Assembly (NCBI RefSeq): GCF_001280015.1
Contig: NZ_LGDV01000203.1
Location: forward strand, 1-64,000
Length of the DNA: 64,000 nt
Source of the DNA: Streptomyces sp. MMG1121
GTDB lineage: Bacteria > Actinomycetota > Actinomycetes > Streptomycetales > Streptomycetaceae
Reading direction: 5' to 3'
The position numbers and the translations under genes are program-made. Shown in pieces: positions 34,518 through 43,274 of the stretch (within the stretch, counting starts at the first letter, position 1; every line of letters begins with the position of its first letter). The notes below the pieces were generated by a model. That model did not search any database, had not been told where the DNA came from, and saw only the letters and a program-made list of their open reading frames with translations.

Positions 34518-35887
34518 CGGTCCACCAGCAGCACGGAGCTCATCAGGGCCCCGTGGTGCGCGTTAAGCACCGGACCGCCGCCGGGGACGCCGTGCCGGAT
34601 CAGCACACCCGAGGGGACGCCGCCGAACATGAACGGGCCGAGGACGAAGGGCACTTCCGCGTGCTCCACCGCACCGCTCTCCTGGTCGTAGAAGTCCAGC
34701 GCGAGCCGGTCGGGCGGCACATGGCGCTGAAGGATGTGACGTCCCTGCCGCCGCGCACGCTCCAGCGCGCTCCGCCACTCCTCGTCCGGGACGTCGGGGC
34801 CGAGGACCACGCCACCGCCGCCGTATCCGCCGACGGGCTTGAGGACCAGCTCCGCGCGGTGGGCCAGGGCGTGCCTCAGCAACTCCTCGCCCTCTGGGCC
34901 GGGCGCGGGGAAGAGGGCCGTCCAGGGCAGATGACGTTCGATCAGCAGTCGGTCGGCCTCCGGGAGCGAGTCCTTGTCCGCCCAGAGCCAGGCCATCGTC
35001 GTCTTGTCGCTGAGCAGCCAGGTCGCCTCGGAGGTGTGCATCCGCACCTGCCCGGCGCGTACGGCACGGACCAGGGCGTCGAGGCCCTTGCCCGGCGGCT
35101 GGTCGAAGCTGAGGAAGAGCCGGAACACCGCGTCGACCCGTTGCCCGTCGAGCAGCAGGACACCGTGCTCGTCGGTCTCCAGCTGGTCCATCGGACAGGC
35201 GACCGTGTCCATCCCGTGCCGCCGGCCGCTCTCGCACATCGGATCCAGCCAGGCGAGAAAGGCGTCGGGATCCTCCAGGCCGGGTGCCGCGCCGTTGCGG
35301 AACACGGGAATGGCGACCCGAGAGCCTTCGGAAAGCTCCAACGAGGTACGGATTTCGGCGAAACGGGAATCCACCGCGGAAGGCGGTGCGTCGATACGGT
35401 CCCCACCCGGTAGCGAGCGATAGAGGTCACGGAATCGCGAGGCGAGCAGATCCGCCTGGAGTGTGCCACCGAGAGCCCCGTCGATATTGAATTCAACAAA
35501 CCACGGGACGCCGGATCGATAGACGATGTCGGGGCGCGCCGCGACAAGCAGGTGCTCACCGAGAAGCTCGGCGCGGGACAGCAGCGGAGTGTCGGCCTCC
35601 TCCACCCCCAAGACGTCCTGCAACTCGCCGACGGTAGCGGCCCTACGGCGGCAGGAATCGAGGATCAGCCGCATCAGACGTGCGGAGAGACGCCCCAGCT
35701 CGTCGTAGTGGGCCCGGTCGACGAAAGCCGGCCGCAGAGGGCGCCACGTTCCCTTCGAGCCGCTGATTCCGTCGTGGACGCCGCGTGCCCCGGTGATCGA
35801 CCGGGCTGTGGCGCCTTCCCTGAAGGACGGGGGGAGTTCGCCCCAGACGTCGAGCGAATGACGGAGTAGACCGAGACTCTTTTCCAT
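34511..35887 (-). CDS. Circularly permuted ATP-grasp-like ligase, first gene of the NRPS operon
   Basis: 458 residues. The N-terminal half is not a standard ATP-grasp, but the C-terminal half has LVLKPVGGYGGGGVVLGPDVPDEEW, HILQRHVP and LGPFMFGGVPSGVLIR, the layout of circularly permuted ATP-grasp proteins (glutathionylspermidine synthase-like). WFVEFNIDGALGG earlier supplies metal-ligand-like acidic residues. Such enzymes form amide bonds through an acyl phosphate. No strong ribosome site precedes ATG 35887. The 800-bp gap upstream is the probable promoter region of the whole operon. Confidence 0.75.
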   Translation of the reverse strand: MEKSLGLLRHSLDVWGELPPSFREGATARSITGARGVHDGISGSKGTWRPLRPAFVDRAHYDELGRLSARLMRLILDSCRRRAATVGELQDVLGVEEADTPLLSRAELLGEHLLVAARPDIVYRSGVPWFVEFNIDGALGGTLQADLLASRFRDLYRSLPGGDRIDAPPSAVDSRFAEIRTSLELSEGSRVAIPVFRNGAAPGLEDPDAFLAWLDPMCESGRRHGMDTVACPMDQLETDEHGVLLLDGQRVDAVFRLFLSFDQPPGKGLDALVRAVRAGQVRMHTSEATWLLSDKTTMAWLWADKDSLPEADRLLIERHLPWTALFPAPGPEGEELLRHALAHRAELVLKPVGGYGGGGVVLGPDVPDEEWRSALERARRQGRHILQRHVPPDRLALDFYDQESGAVEHAEVPFVLGPFMFGGVPSGVLIRHGVPGGGPVLNAHHGALMSSVLLVDRC

Positions 35888-36489
35888 GCCCCCACATGTT
35901 CCTGATCGCAATACCGCGCATGGGAGGGTTCGCGTCCCCCCGGCCGCTCGAACGAAAGAATAACGCCATATCCACAACCCGGATCCGCGGCCTCGGAAAC
36001 ATGTCCTGCACGGGCGAAGGGCGGGGCGAAGGAAACCCTCGAAATTCAGGCCGGCTCACGAACATTTGCCGATCGGCCACGCTCGATCGAGAAATATCAC
36101 TGCGTGGACAGCCGGGTTGGGGCCGCAGGTTGTCCTGAAAATGCCGTTTCCCAGTGTGCCGGTGCGCTGAGCGGGCGGGGTGGATGGCCGGTCCGCCGCC
36201 ACGGTGGGTGGCTGGTCATCGTCGTCTGAAGTGCGCCTACAGGGACTGTGGGTTTGACGGCTGGGACATCCGGTCCGGTCATCGGTGACCGACACTCACC
36301 TGCCCGAAGTGCCTTGGTGGCGGGGGCTGAGGGGCGGGGAACCGAGGTCGGACCGGCGCCGATCGCCACGGGTGGACTGATCGTCCGCCCACCGGTGAGG
36401 GAGTTGGACGCCGACGTGGCCGAACATCCGACGTTCGAGGGCGTGCGGCCGGTGCCGCCCGCCGTGCCGGCTGGGAAATCGCCGGCCGG
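35888..36489. other. Probable promoter region of the NRPS operon
   Basis: About 600 bp with no supported gene between the first gene of the minus-strand operon and a decayed gene. It is somewhat less GC-rich near 35890-36110 (runs such as GAAAGAATAACG), as expected for a regulatory region, but I cannot identify a specific promoter or operator. Confidence 0.4.
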
Positions 36490-36614
36490 TTGCCGCGCAG
36501 GGCGCCGGCGCGGTCCGTGCGGCCTTCCGAGGAGTGGTGGAGGAGGCGGTACCTGGCGCCCCCGGCTTCCAGTAGATCGATGAGCCGGGTGTAGGTGTCG
36601 TCTTCATCGTGCAC
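36490..36614 (-). pseudogene. 5' remnant of a YbaK/EbsC-type aminoacyl-tRNA editing protein
   Basis: The start reads YTRLIDLLEAGGARYRLLHH followed by SSEGRTDRAGALRGN, matching the N-terminus of Streptomyces YbaK-like proteins in which ALRG is followed by the Lys-containing editing core. Here the core and the rest of about 150 residues are missing or scrambled. It marks a decayed junction at the edge of the NRPS operon. Confidence 0.55.
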
Positions 36615-36688
36615 CCCTTGTCTCGCGGTTACGTGCGCTCCGGTGTCGCTGCCACCATCCCCTGCCTCCGGGTTCGTACATTTCTGGT

Positions 36689-37651
36689 ATGAATCATGTG
36701 ACGGCCGCCGTCGTTCAGGCGGGCTCCCGGCTCTTCGACACTCCCGGCATGCTGGCCAAGGCCTTGGAACTGGTGGCTGACGCGGCGCGGCAGGGAGGCG
36801 AGGTGGTCGTGCTGCCCGAGGCGTTCCTGGGCGGGTATCCCAAGGGGCTGGACTTCGGGGTCACGGTGGGCCGCCGGTCGGCTCCCGGGCGGGAGGAGTT
36901 CCGCCGTTACTGGGAGTCGGCCATCGATGTGCCCGGGCCGGAGACCGAGGCGCTCGCCGCTCTGACCCGGGACCTGGGATGTCATCTCGTGGTGGGAGCC
37001 GTCGAGCGCAGCGCCCGGACGCTGCACTGTGCGGCACTGTTCTTCGGGCCCGGGGGCTTCGTGGCCAAGCACCGCAAGCTGATGCCGACCGGTGCCGAGA
37101 GGCTGCTGTGGGGGCTGGGAGACGGTTCCACACTCCCCGTTGTCGACACCGGCCGTACGCGGCTGGGTTCGGCCATCTGCTGGGAGAACTACATGCCGCT
37201 GTTCCGCACCGCCATGTACGCCAAGGGCGTGGACGTCTGGTGCGCTCCGACCGTGGACGACCGCGACAGCTGGCAGGCGTCGATGCGACACGTGGCCATG
37301 GAGGGCCGGTGTTTCGTCCTGAGCGCCTGCCAGTATCTGCTGCGCGGTGATCTGCCGACCGATGTGCACCCGGTGCAGGGTGAGGAGCCGCACACGGTCC
37401 TCATCGCAGGCGGCAGCGTCATCGTCTCGCCGCTGGGCGAGGTGCTGGCCGGCCCGTTGCGGGGCGAAGAGGGGACGCTGGTGGCCGAGTTGGACCTCGG
37501 TGAGCTGGCCAGAGCGCGTTTCGATCTCGATGTGACGGGCCATTACGCCCGGCCGGACGTGTTCACGCTGCATGTCGACGAGCGCTCCAAGGAGGGGGTG
37601 GTGCAGTGCGACCACGGCGATCAGCCCGCCTGCCCGCCCGCGGCGCAGTGA
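36689..37651 (+). CDS. Nitrilase
   Basis: 320 residues with the full carbon-nitrogen hydrolase triad: Glu in VLPEAFLGGYP, Lys in KHRKLMPTGAER and Cys in AICWENYMPLFR. The sequence KLMPTGAER and CWENYMP indicate the nitrilase branch, which converts nitriles to carboxylates and ammonia, rather than amidases. The ATG at 36689 fits the family N-terminus (VTAAVVQAGS). It points toward the ATP-grasp gene and their 3' ends overlap by about 30 nt. Whether it serves a biosynthetic pathway here or general detoxification is open. Confidence 0.92.
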   Translation: MNHVTAAVVQAGSRLFDTPGMLAKALELVADAARQGGEVVVLPEAFLGGYPKGLDFGVTVGRRSAPGREEFRRYWESAIDVPGPETEALAALTRDLGCHLVVGAVERSARTLHCAALFFGPGGFVAKHRKLMPTGAERLLWGLGDGSTLPVVDTGRTRLGSAICWENYMPLFRTAMYAKGVDVWCAPTVDDRDSWQASMRHVAMEGRCFVLSACQYLLRGDLPTDVHPVQGEEPHTVLIAGGSVIVSPLGEVLAGPLRGEEGTLVAELDLGELARARFDLDVTGHYARPDVFTLHVDERSKEGVVQCDHGDQPACPPAAQ

Positions 37652-38973
37652 CGCAGTCTGGCCCGGAGGCGGTCGATACGGTCGTCCTCCAGCTGCACCT
37701 TGCCCAGAATGGCGGCATGACGTTGACGATCCGCGGCGAGTGAGGCCAGGTCGGGCTCGGTGAATTCGTGGACGCCCGGTGCCGAGGGAGTGGCTTCCAC
37801 CCGTACCCGGGGATCCGACGCGGCCAGCTCTTCGGCTCTGGCGAGCTGTTCCGGACGGGTCACGATGAGCTGGGCGACGGCCCGGCGGGGGGAGTCGCAG
37901 TTCGGTCGCGCCGGCTCTGCGCGGTCCGCGTGGGCGGCGAAGGCCTGTTCCGCCCAGTCGAGGCCGGTGGCGCGTTCGACGAGGGCGACCAGTCCGAAAC
38001 CGGAGAGCCGGAATCCCATCTCCAGGAAGTACGGCCCTTCCGCGCCGTCGATCAGATCGATGTGGAAGGGGCCCTCGAGATAGCCGGTGGCCTCCGCACA
38101 CCACTGCGCCACCTCTTTGAGCATCGACGGCGCGTGCTGCGCGGCAACGGCGATGTGGCCGGTCTCCCTGAAGCCTTGCAGGTCACCGTCCTCCTCGGTC
38201 AGGACGACCTTCTCGCAGAAGGAGAGGACATGTGCTGTGCCTTCCCAGGCAAGACACTGCAGCGAGTACTCCGTGCCCACCACACATTCCTCCACCAGGA
38301 GCCCGGCGAACGCGGCCCCTCCGTAGTTGGCGGCAGTGGCGATCTCGTTCAGTGCCCGCCGGCGTTCGCTCTCGTCCCGTACGAGATGGACACTCAGTCC
38401 GCCGCCACCGTCGACGGGCTTCACGACCTGCGGGAACGTCATCTCCCGCAAGGTCACCGCCGTCCCCTCCCACCTTTCCCACCTTTGTTCCCGTTCCTGT
38501 TCCCGTGCCCCGTCGCCGTCACGGAGCCGGGCTGCGGTGCCGTCCATCCTCATGTGCGCATACCGTGGCTGACGTATTCCGGGCGCGTGCCGGCTCAGTG
38601 CCGTGCGCTGCCCGGCCTTGTCATGCGCCCGGAAGGCAGGCCCGACGTGCGGCCACGGCGCCACTCGCTCCCGCGCCGCCAGGCGGAAGGCGCTGTCGGC
38701 GTACCGCTCGAATCCGGCGAGCACGAGCGCCGGAACCACTCGGGCGGCGTGCAGCGCTGCAGCCACCTGTCGTGGATCCTCGGGGGTCGGCACCGCGAGT
38801 TCGACGTCGAAGGACTTCCGGCGCAGCTTGCGGCGCCAGCCCAGGTAGGCGGGCGCCTCCACCAGTACCGTCGGCATGCCGCGCCGCCGCGCACAGGCAA
38901 GGTAGGGATCCAGGCCATCGCGGGCGGCGCCGACCTGGACGAACGCGTCGTGGATCGCGGTCATGGCGCTCAC
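37621..38973 (-). CDS. ATP-grasp domain ligase, partner of the PP-loop gene
   Basis: 450 residues. The ATP-grasp core shows PQVVKPVDGGGGLSVHLV (ATP lysine and Gly loop), GLLVEECVVGTEYSLQCLAW (adenine-side) and GPFHIDLIDGAEGPYFLEMGFRLSG (metal ligands). The N-terminal third is a substrate domain with a basic GWRRKLRRKSF. It should make an amide or related bond with ATP. GTG 38973 overlaps the stop of the PP-loop gene (GTGA), so the two proteins are made together. An insert with EREQRWERWEG is unusual. The substrate is unknown. Confidence 0.83.
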   Translation of the reverse strand: MSAMTAIHDAFVQVGAARDGLDPYLACARRRGMPTVLVEAPAYLGWRRKLRRKSFDVELAVPTPEDPRQVAAALHAARVVPALVLAGFERYADSAFRLAARERVAPWPHVGPAFRAHDKAGQRTALSRHAPGIRQPRYAHMRMDGTAARLRDGDGAREQEREQRWERWEGTAVTLREMTFPQVVKPVDGGGGLSVHLVRDESERRRALNEIATAANYGGAAFAGLLVEECVVGTEYSLQCLAWEGTAHVLSFCEKVVLTEEDGDLQGFRETGHIAVAAQHAPSMLKEVAQWCAEATGYLEGPFHIDLIDGAEGPYFLEMGFRLSGFGLVALVERATGLDWAEQAFAAHADRAEPARPNCDSPRRAVAQLIVTRPEQLARAEELAASDPRVRVEATPSAPGVHEFTEPDLASLAADRQRHAAILGKVQLEDDRIDRLRARLRHCAAGGQAG

Positions 38974-40457
38974 CGTCCCGAAATGGTCTCCGTGATCTCC
39001 GGACCCTCGGGTGTGTGCCGGGTACGGATGGATCCCTTGTGCGGGTCGCCCCGCAGGATGCTCTGTACGAGGGCAGGGCGCATCTCGCCGGCGTACAGGA
39101 TCTGCAGCTGATGCAGGCGCAGGCCACTGAGCTCTTCCAGCTTCGCGACGAGGGCACTGCGGTGACCTTGCGGCTCATCGGCTGACGCGCACAGCAGCTC
39201 GTGGATGGCCGGTTCCTGTCCCACTAGGTCCTCGGCGCGACACGCGAGGTAGCGGCGCAGGTTCCTGCCGCCGGCCGTGAACGGGGAGTGGACCATGCAG
39301 ATCAGCTGCTCCTCGTCCAGCCCGTAGGCGTCGCGGGCGAACGCGTTGACCCGGTCCCGCAGAACCTCGTGCGCGGCTGCGTCGGCGTACCGCTTCGCCA
39401 TCACGTCAATCAAGGTCTGCGGAAATTCCTTGCGCCGCATCAGAGCCAGGGCGAAGCCCGTGTATTCCTCCAGCCCCTCGTGATATCCGCGGCCGTACAC
39501 GTACTGGCATTTCAGGCCCCGGAGATGCGCCATGAGCGCCGGATTGGCGCAGTCGGACTCGGTGAAGCTGAACGCCAGGTCGTCGAATACGAAGCCCAGG
39601 TGGCGGGTGAGGAGGTCCCAGTGGCTCCCCGCGTCGTAGCCGGTCTCTCCGTAGATGGAGAAGAACCGCAGGGTCGGCGGCACGCAGGACCGGACCGTGT
39701 GCTCGGCCTCGGATGCCGCGGCGTCGCTGCCGTGGATGTCACGGAAATAGGCCCGAGCCACATCGTCCAAGGCGCCCAGCACCTGCGGAAACCCCGATCC
39801 CCGCGGTGCGCGGTCCGGGTGCGGCACCTGGCGTGCGAGCCGGTTGATCCAGGCCGTGTACGCGCGCTGCTCCTGGGCGGAGTCACCGGTGATGATGACG
39901 TCGGCTCCCGTGCCGTGGGCGGCCGCGACGCCGAAGGCGTTGGCCATGCTCAGGTTGCAGGCGTTGCAGAACGTGGGACGGGCGTCCGCGCAGGTGCGAT
40001 GCCCCGTCATCAGGATGTCGAGGCGATTGCGTGCCGCCACGAGGGGGGACGGCGGAGCGTCGACCCGAAACGGCGACACCGTGGTGCCGTCGACGATCAG
40101 CAGTTCGCAGGCCGGGTCCGTGAGCATGCCCAGTGCCCGGTACGCACGGTCGATGTTCTCCATCACCGCGCGCGGCATGCCCGCATGCCTGTTGGTGGCG
40201 GACCGGAGTGTGAAGGGCTGTCCGTGCCGGTCGGCGAGGTGGAGTTGCATCGCCCGTACGAAGGAGAGGGTGTAGCTGCTGTCCTTGCCTCCGCCGTATG
40301 CGACCAGCACGCATGCGGGGTCTCTCGCTCCGGGTTCGGTCAAGGTGGTCCACAGGCGCCCGGCTGACCGGGCAACGGCATCCCGGTCAGCCGGGGCGAG
40401 AAAAGAAAAGAGGCCGGACAGTGCCTCCCGGCGCAGGGCGGAAAGGGAAGATTCCAC
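38970..40457 (-). CDS. PP-loop (N-type ATP pyrophosphatase) superfamily protein with CxxC
   Basis: 495 residues. VAYGGGKDSSYTLSF is the PP-loop that binds ATP and adenylates a substrate carbonyl. PTFCNACNLSMANAFG has a CxxC placed like the metal or sulfur-carrying cysteines of TtcA/Ncs6-type thiolases, and IITGDSAQEQRAY follows. The C-terminal 250 residues are unfamiliar. GTG 40457 has GAGGGAG 6 nt upstream. Coupled to the ATP-grasp gene by a GTGA overlap, it may introduce sulfur or nitrogen into a small molecule; tRNA modification is less likely because of its length and partner. Confidence 0.75.
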   Translation of the reverse strand: MESSLSALRREALSGLFSFLAPADRDAVARSAGRLWTTLTEPGARDPACVLVAYGGGKDSSYTLSFVRAMQLHLADRHGQPFTLRSATNRHAGMPRAVMENIDRAYRALGMLTDPACELLIVDGTTVSPFRVDAPPSPLVAARNRLDILMTGHRTCADARPTFCNACNLSMANAFGVAAAHGTGADVIITGDSAQEQRAYTAWINRLARQVPHPDRAPRGSGFPQVLGALDDVARAYFRDIHGSDAAASEAEHTVRSCVPPTLRFFSIYGETGYDAGSHWDLLTRHLGFVFDDLAFSFTESDCANPALMAHLRGLKCQYVYGRGYHEGLEEYTGFALALMRRKEFPQTLIDVMAKRYADAAAHEVLRDRVNAFARDAYGLDEEQLICMVHSPFTAGGRNLRRYLACRAEDLVGQEPAIHELLCASADEPQGHRSALVAKLEELSGLRLHQLQILYAGEMRPALVQSILRGDPHKGSIRTRHTPEGPEITETISGR

Positions 40458-41027
40458 GGTGTGCTCCCTCCGTGGCAAGCCGCTGACGTGCGACCTGACG
40501 GCCAACGTTCAGAAGTCTCACCAGCGGCCCAGGGCCACGCATGTCCAGCGGCAGGTTTAGTTCCGGAATTGCCGCAGCTGATGAGGCCTGGATGTTGAAT
40601 GGACAAATTAAATTAGGCCGATCGGGTGAATGGTCTGCCGTCATCATGCGGAGGGAGGCGATCGGGGACGCTCGGGACACACTCTTGCCGGGCGGAACCT
40701 CACCGTTCGGCGGCTCGTGGCAGTCGAAGGCGGCGCGGTGATCGATCGCAGTCGTGTGCGGGCCGCCCGCTGGGCAGGTGTCCGCAGTGCGAGGACGGTG
40801 GCGCTGCGGAGCTGGATCCAGAAAGCTGAAGTGGTCGGGTCGGGCGGTTACGACAGCTTCGCCGACTTCCTTCGCGGCACGTCCCGGCCTCGACCGCTGG
40901 GCTCACGCCATCGAGAAGCCATGGTCAGCGCAAGACACGAGAAAACATGGTCAGAGCAGGACAGTTGGGCAGGCAGGCTCTCGGCTCGCCTGGCCGGGGT
41001 CACCTCTCGTCGGAGGGACGGCGGGGA
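40458..41027. other. Intergenic region with an AT-rich patch upstream of the PP-loop gene
   Basis: About 570 bp without a supported gene. The 40550-40630 part is clearly less GC-rich (ACAAATTAAATTAGG), as expected for a promoter of the PP-loop/ATP-grasp operon. CGGCAGGTTTAGT here also occurs before the sigma factor gene near 3629, but the rest of that promoter is not shared. Confidence 0.4.
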
Positions 41028-41822
41028 TCACACCGTTTTGACCTGGCCGCCGTCGATCGTGAACTCGGCTCCGGTGATGTTGCCGGCGAGGGGGGAGGCG
41101 AGGAAGAGCGCCAGATCGGCGACCTCGCGGGGTTCGGTGACTCGTCCGGTGGAGATGCCCATGCTCTGTGGCACGACTACGTCCATGGCTTCCTGCGCGG
41201 AGGTACCGGCCTGGGCCGCCGTCGCGTCGGCGAAGCCGCCCGGAGCGGTCCAGAAGGGAGTGCGGACCGGTCCCGGTGCGATCGAGTTGACCCGGACGCC
41301 CCGCGGTGCGAACTCCTCGGACAGCGACTTGGCCAGGCTGGTCAGTCCGGCCTTGGCCGCGGAGTAGTCCACGACCGTGGGGAACGGCAGGCGTGCGTTG
41401 ATGGAGCTGATGTTGATGATGGAGCCCTGGTCCGCGTCCAGCAGGTGGGGCAGGGCCGCGCGGCTTGTCCGGACCGCGCTGAACAGGGTCAGGTTGAAGA
41501 TCCTTTGCCACTCGGCGTCGTCGATGTCCAGGAAGCTCGGACGGGGCGTCGCGGTGCCCACGTTGTTGACCAGGATGTCGACCCTGCCGTACTGATCCCG
41601 TGCGAGCCGGACGAGCGTGTCCGGGCCGTCCGCGGTGGACAGGTCGACCGGGACCGCGGTGACGCCGTAGCCGTCCTGGAGCGCTTCGAGTTCGGGAGTG
41701 ACACTCCGGCTGCCGGCGACGACATGTGCGCCTTCACGGGCGAACGCGTCAACGATGGCCAGGCCGATGCCCTTGCTCGCCCCGGTGATGACGACGACCC
41801 TGCCCTTGAGCTGGAGGTCCAT
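41028..41822 (-). CDS. Short-chain dehydrogenase/reductase (SDR)
   Basis: 264 residues of the classical SDR class. The cofactor motif is ITGASKGIGLA, the structural NNVG follows, the catalytic Ser is in NISSIN, and Tyr/Lys are in VDYSAAKAG. The C-terminus IDGGQVKTV is typical of the 3-oxoacyl reductase-like group. It should oxidise or reduce an alcohol/ketone with NAD(P)H. ATG 41822 follows GAGGAG. A TetR regulator of the same orientation lies 254 bp upstream and may control it. Confidence 0.9.
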   Translation of the reverse strand: MDLQLKGRVVVITGASKGIGLAIVDAFAREGAHVVAGSRSVTPELEALQDGYGVTAVPVDLSTADGPDTLVRLARDQYGRVDILVNNVGTATPRPSFLDIDDAEWQRIFNLTLFSAVRTSRAALPHLLDADQGSIINISSINARLPFPTVVDYSAAKAGLTSLAKSLSEEFAPRGVRVNSIAPGPVRTPFWTAPGGFADATAAQAGTSAQEAMDVVVPQSMGISTGRVTEPREVADLALFLASPLAGNITGAEFTIDGGQVKTV

Positions 41823-42076
41823 GGCACTCCTCTGCTGAGTTGACCACCGCATAGGTCGATCACCCCACAGGTCGACAGTACGCGGAACCGGCGCCACCAG
41901 CTCAGGTGAGCGGCCACCCTCGATCGCGCGGCGACACCTCACCCGCCAACGGCACAGGCGGACGTCTGCCGGGGGCGGGGAAGCCGACCGTGCGGGTTCC
42001 GCAAGCGATCGGGTGATCGCCGCAACCGTCGCGTCGGGTGGTGCTCTCGGACGATGTCACCCGATGCCATTCGATG

Positions 42077-42691
42077 TCACTCGACTTCAGCCGCACGCAT
42101 CGCCGCACGCATCTGTCCGATAGCGCTGTCCAGAACCGCCCGAAGATGAGTGGACCGGCCGGTCGACAGCATGATCGACACCCCGCCCTGTTCGCCCGCG
42201 AGCAGCGCCGCGGCACTCTGCTCGGTGTCGAACGACGCCGGCAGATGCCCGGCCGACCGCAGTGCCCGCATGCCCGCGGCCAGGTACTCCTGCCACTGGC
42301 GCATCAGCTCCGTCACGATCGCCCGCGCGCCCGGCGTCGAGCGGCCGACCTGCAGGATCAGTGAGCCCAGTGGGCAGTGGTCGCCCTGCTGCTCGTAGCG
42401 CCGCAGCACCGCGTCCCGCCACTGGTCCCAGGCATCCCACGAATCCAGGCACCCCAGGTGCGGCATCTGATCATCCAGGACCTGGTCCGCCTCGAACTGC
42501 GCGACCGCGAGCAAGAGTTGGTCCTTGCCCTCCGGGAAGTAGTGGAACAGCTGGCTCTTGCTGGTGCCGGAGCGCGCTCGCACGTCATCGAGCGTCGCCA
42601 ACGCCACCCCCTGCTCCCGCAGCACCTCGGCCGCGCCCTTGACGATGCGGGCTCTCGTGGCCTGCCCCTTCGCCGTCAGCGCACCGCTCAT
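42077..42691 (-). CDS. TetR/AcrR family transcriptional regulator
   Basis: 204 residues. The N-terminal helix-turn-helix is TRARIVKGAAEVLREQGVALATLDDVRARSGTSKSQLFHYFPEGKDQLL. The C-terminal ligand domain (CPLGSLILQVG, LLAGEQGGVSIML) resembles the LmrA/YxaF group. It is expected to repress its own gene and the SDR gene downstream on the same strand until an effector binds. No clear palindromic operator was found in the 254-bp gap by eye. Confidence 0.88.
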   Translation of the reverse strand: MSGALTAKGQATRARIVKGAAEVLREQGVALATLDDVRARSGTSKSQLFHYFPEGKDQLLLAVAQFEADQVLDDQMPHLGCLDSWDAWDQWRDAVLRRYEQQGDHCPLGSLILQVGRSTPGARAIVTELMRQWQEYLAAGMRALRSAGHLPASFDTEQSAAALLAGEQGGVSIMLSTGRSTHLRAVLDSAIGQMRAAMRAAEVE

Positions 42692-42722
42692 CGCACCCTC
42701 CCGGATTGGACTTCTGAGTCCA

Positions 42723-43274
42723 TTATGCGCGTCGTCGGCGGGCTCGGATGGCAGCGAGCACAGCGTCGACCGGATCCGCGACCGACCGACCGCCGCGACC
42801 GTCGATTCGGTCCAGGCCCAGTCTGGAGACGGCGTCCGGCATGAGCGTCTGGTAGCGCCTGGAGCGGGCCAGGAACACGTCCATCAGGTGGCGCTCCTGT
42901 GCCGTCGCTTCTTTGTAACGGCCGGCTGGTGCACCCGGGCGCGCAGGGCAGCGTCGTCCACCGTGAGCCACACGACGGCTGGGTGCGGGACCGCCGGCTT
43001 CGTGACGCTCGCAGGCAAGAGTGCCGATCCTTCCAGGACGAGGCCCCCCGTCCGTGCCGCTCGACGGGTATGTCGTGATCAGTTCCTCCACGCGGGGCCA
43101 CAGGCGTTGTTCGTAGTGGTCGGGAACGGACGCGATCAGCTCGTCGACCGTGAGCGTTCCGCAGTGCTCGGCGACATGAACCGGCACCTCGCGTTCGGGT
43201 GTGCGCCAGGGCCGTCCTGGATGCCGCGCCGGCCCGCCTGTCGACAGGCAATCGGATCCGAACCTGTCCGCCAC
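42723..43274 (-). pseudogene. Frameshifted small ATP-dependent kinase-like gene
   Basis: Three frames together give one protein: VAEHCGTLTVDELIASVPDHYEQ in one, GLVLEGSALLPASVTK then VVWLTVDDAALRARVH in a second, and GRYKEATAQERHLMDVFLAR then LMPDAVSRLGLDRID in the first again. The central LVLEGSALLP strand and RYKEATAQ resemble P-loop kinase-like hypothetical proteins, but the P-loop end is not visible upstream. At least two frameshifts separate the parts. Confidence 0.6.

Noticed and set aside
40387..40680. Minus-strand ORF containing NLICPFNIQASSAAA as a precursor peptide upstream of the PP-loop gene
   Set aside because: It runs antisense-free into the PP-loop start in another frame, has a pyrimidine-rich sequence instead of a ribosome site, and its second half has poor composition.
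40541..40741. 66-codon plus-strand ORF (starts MSSGRFSSGIAAADEA) as a peptide precursor
   Set aside because: It has no ribosome site and lies in the AT-rich promoter patch of the oppositely oriented PP-loop gene; nothing suggests translation.
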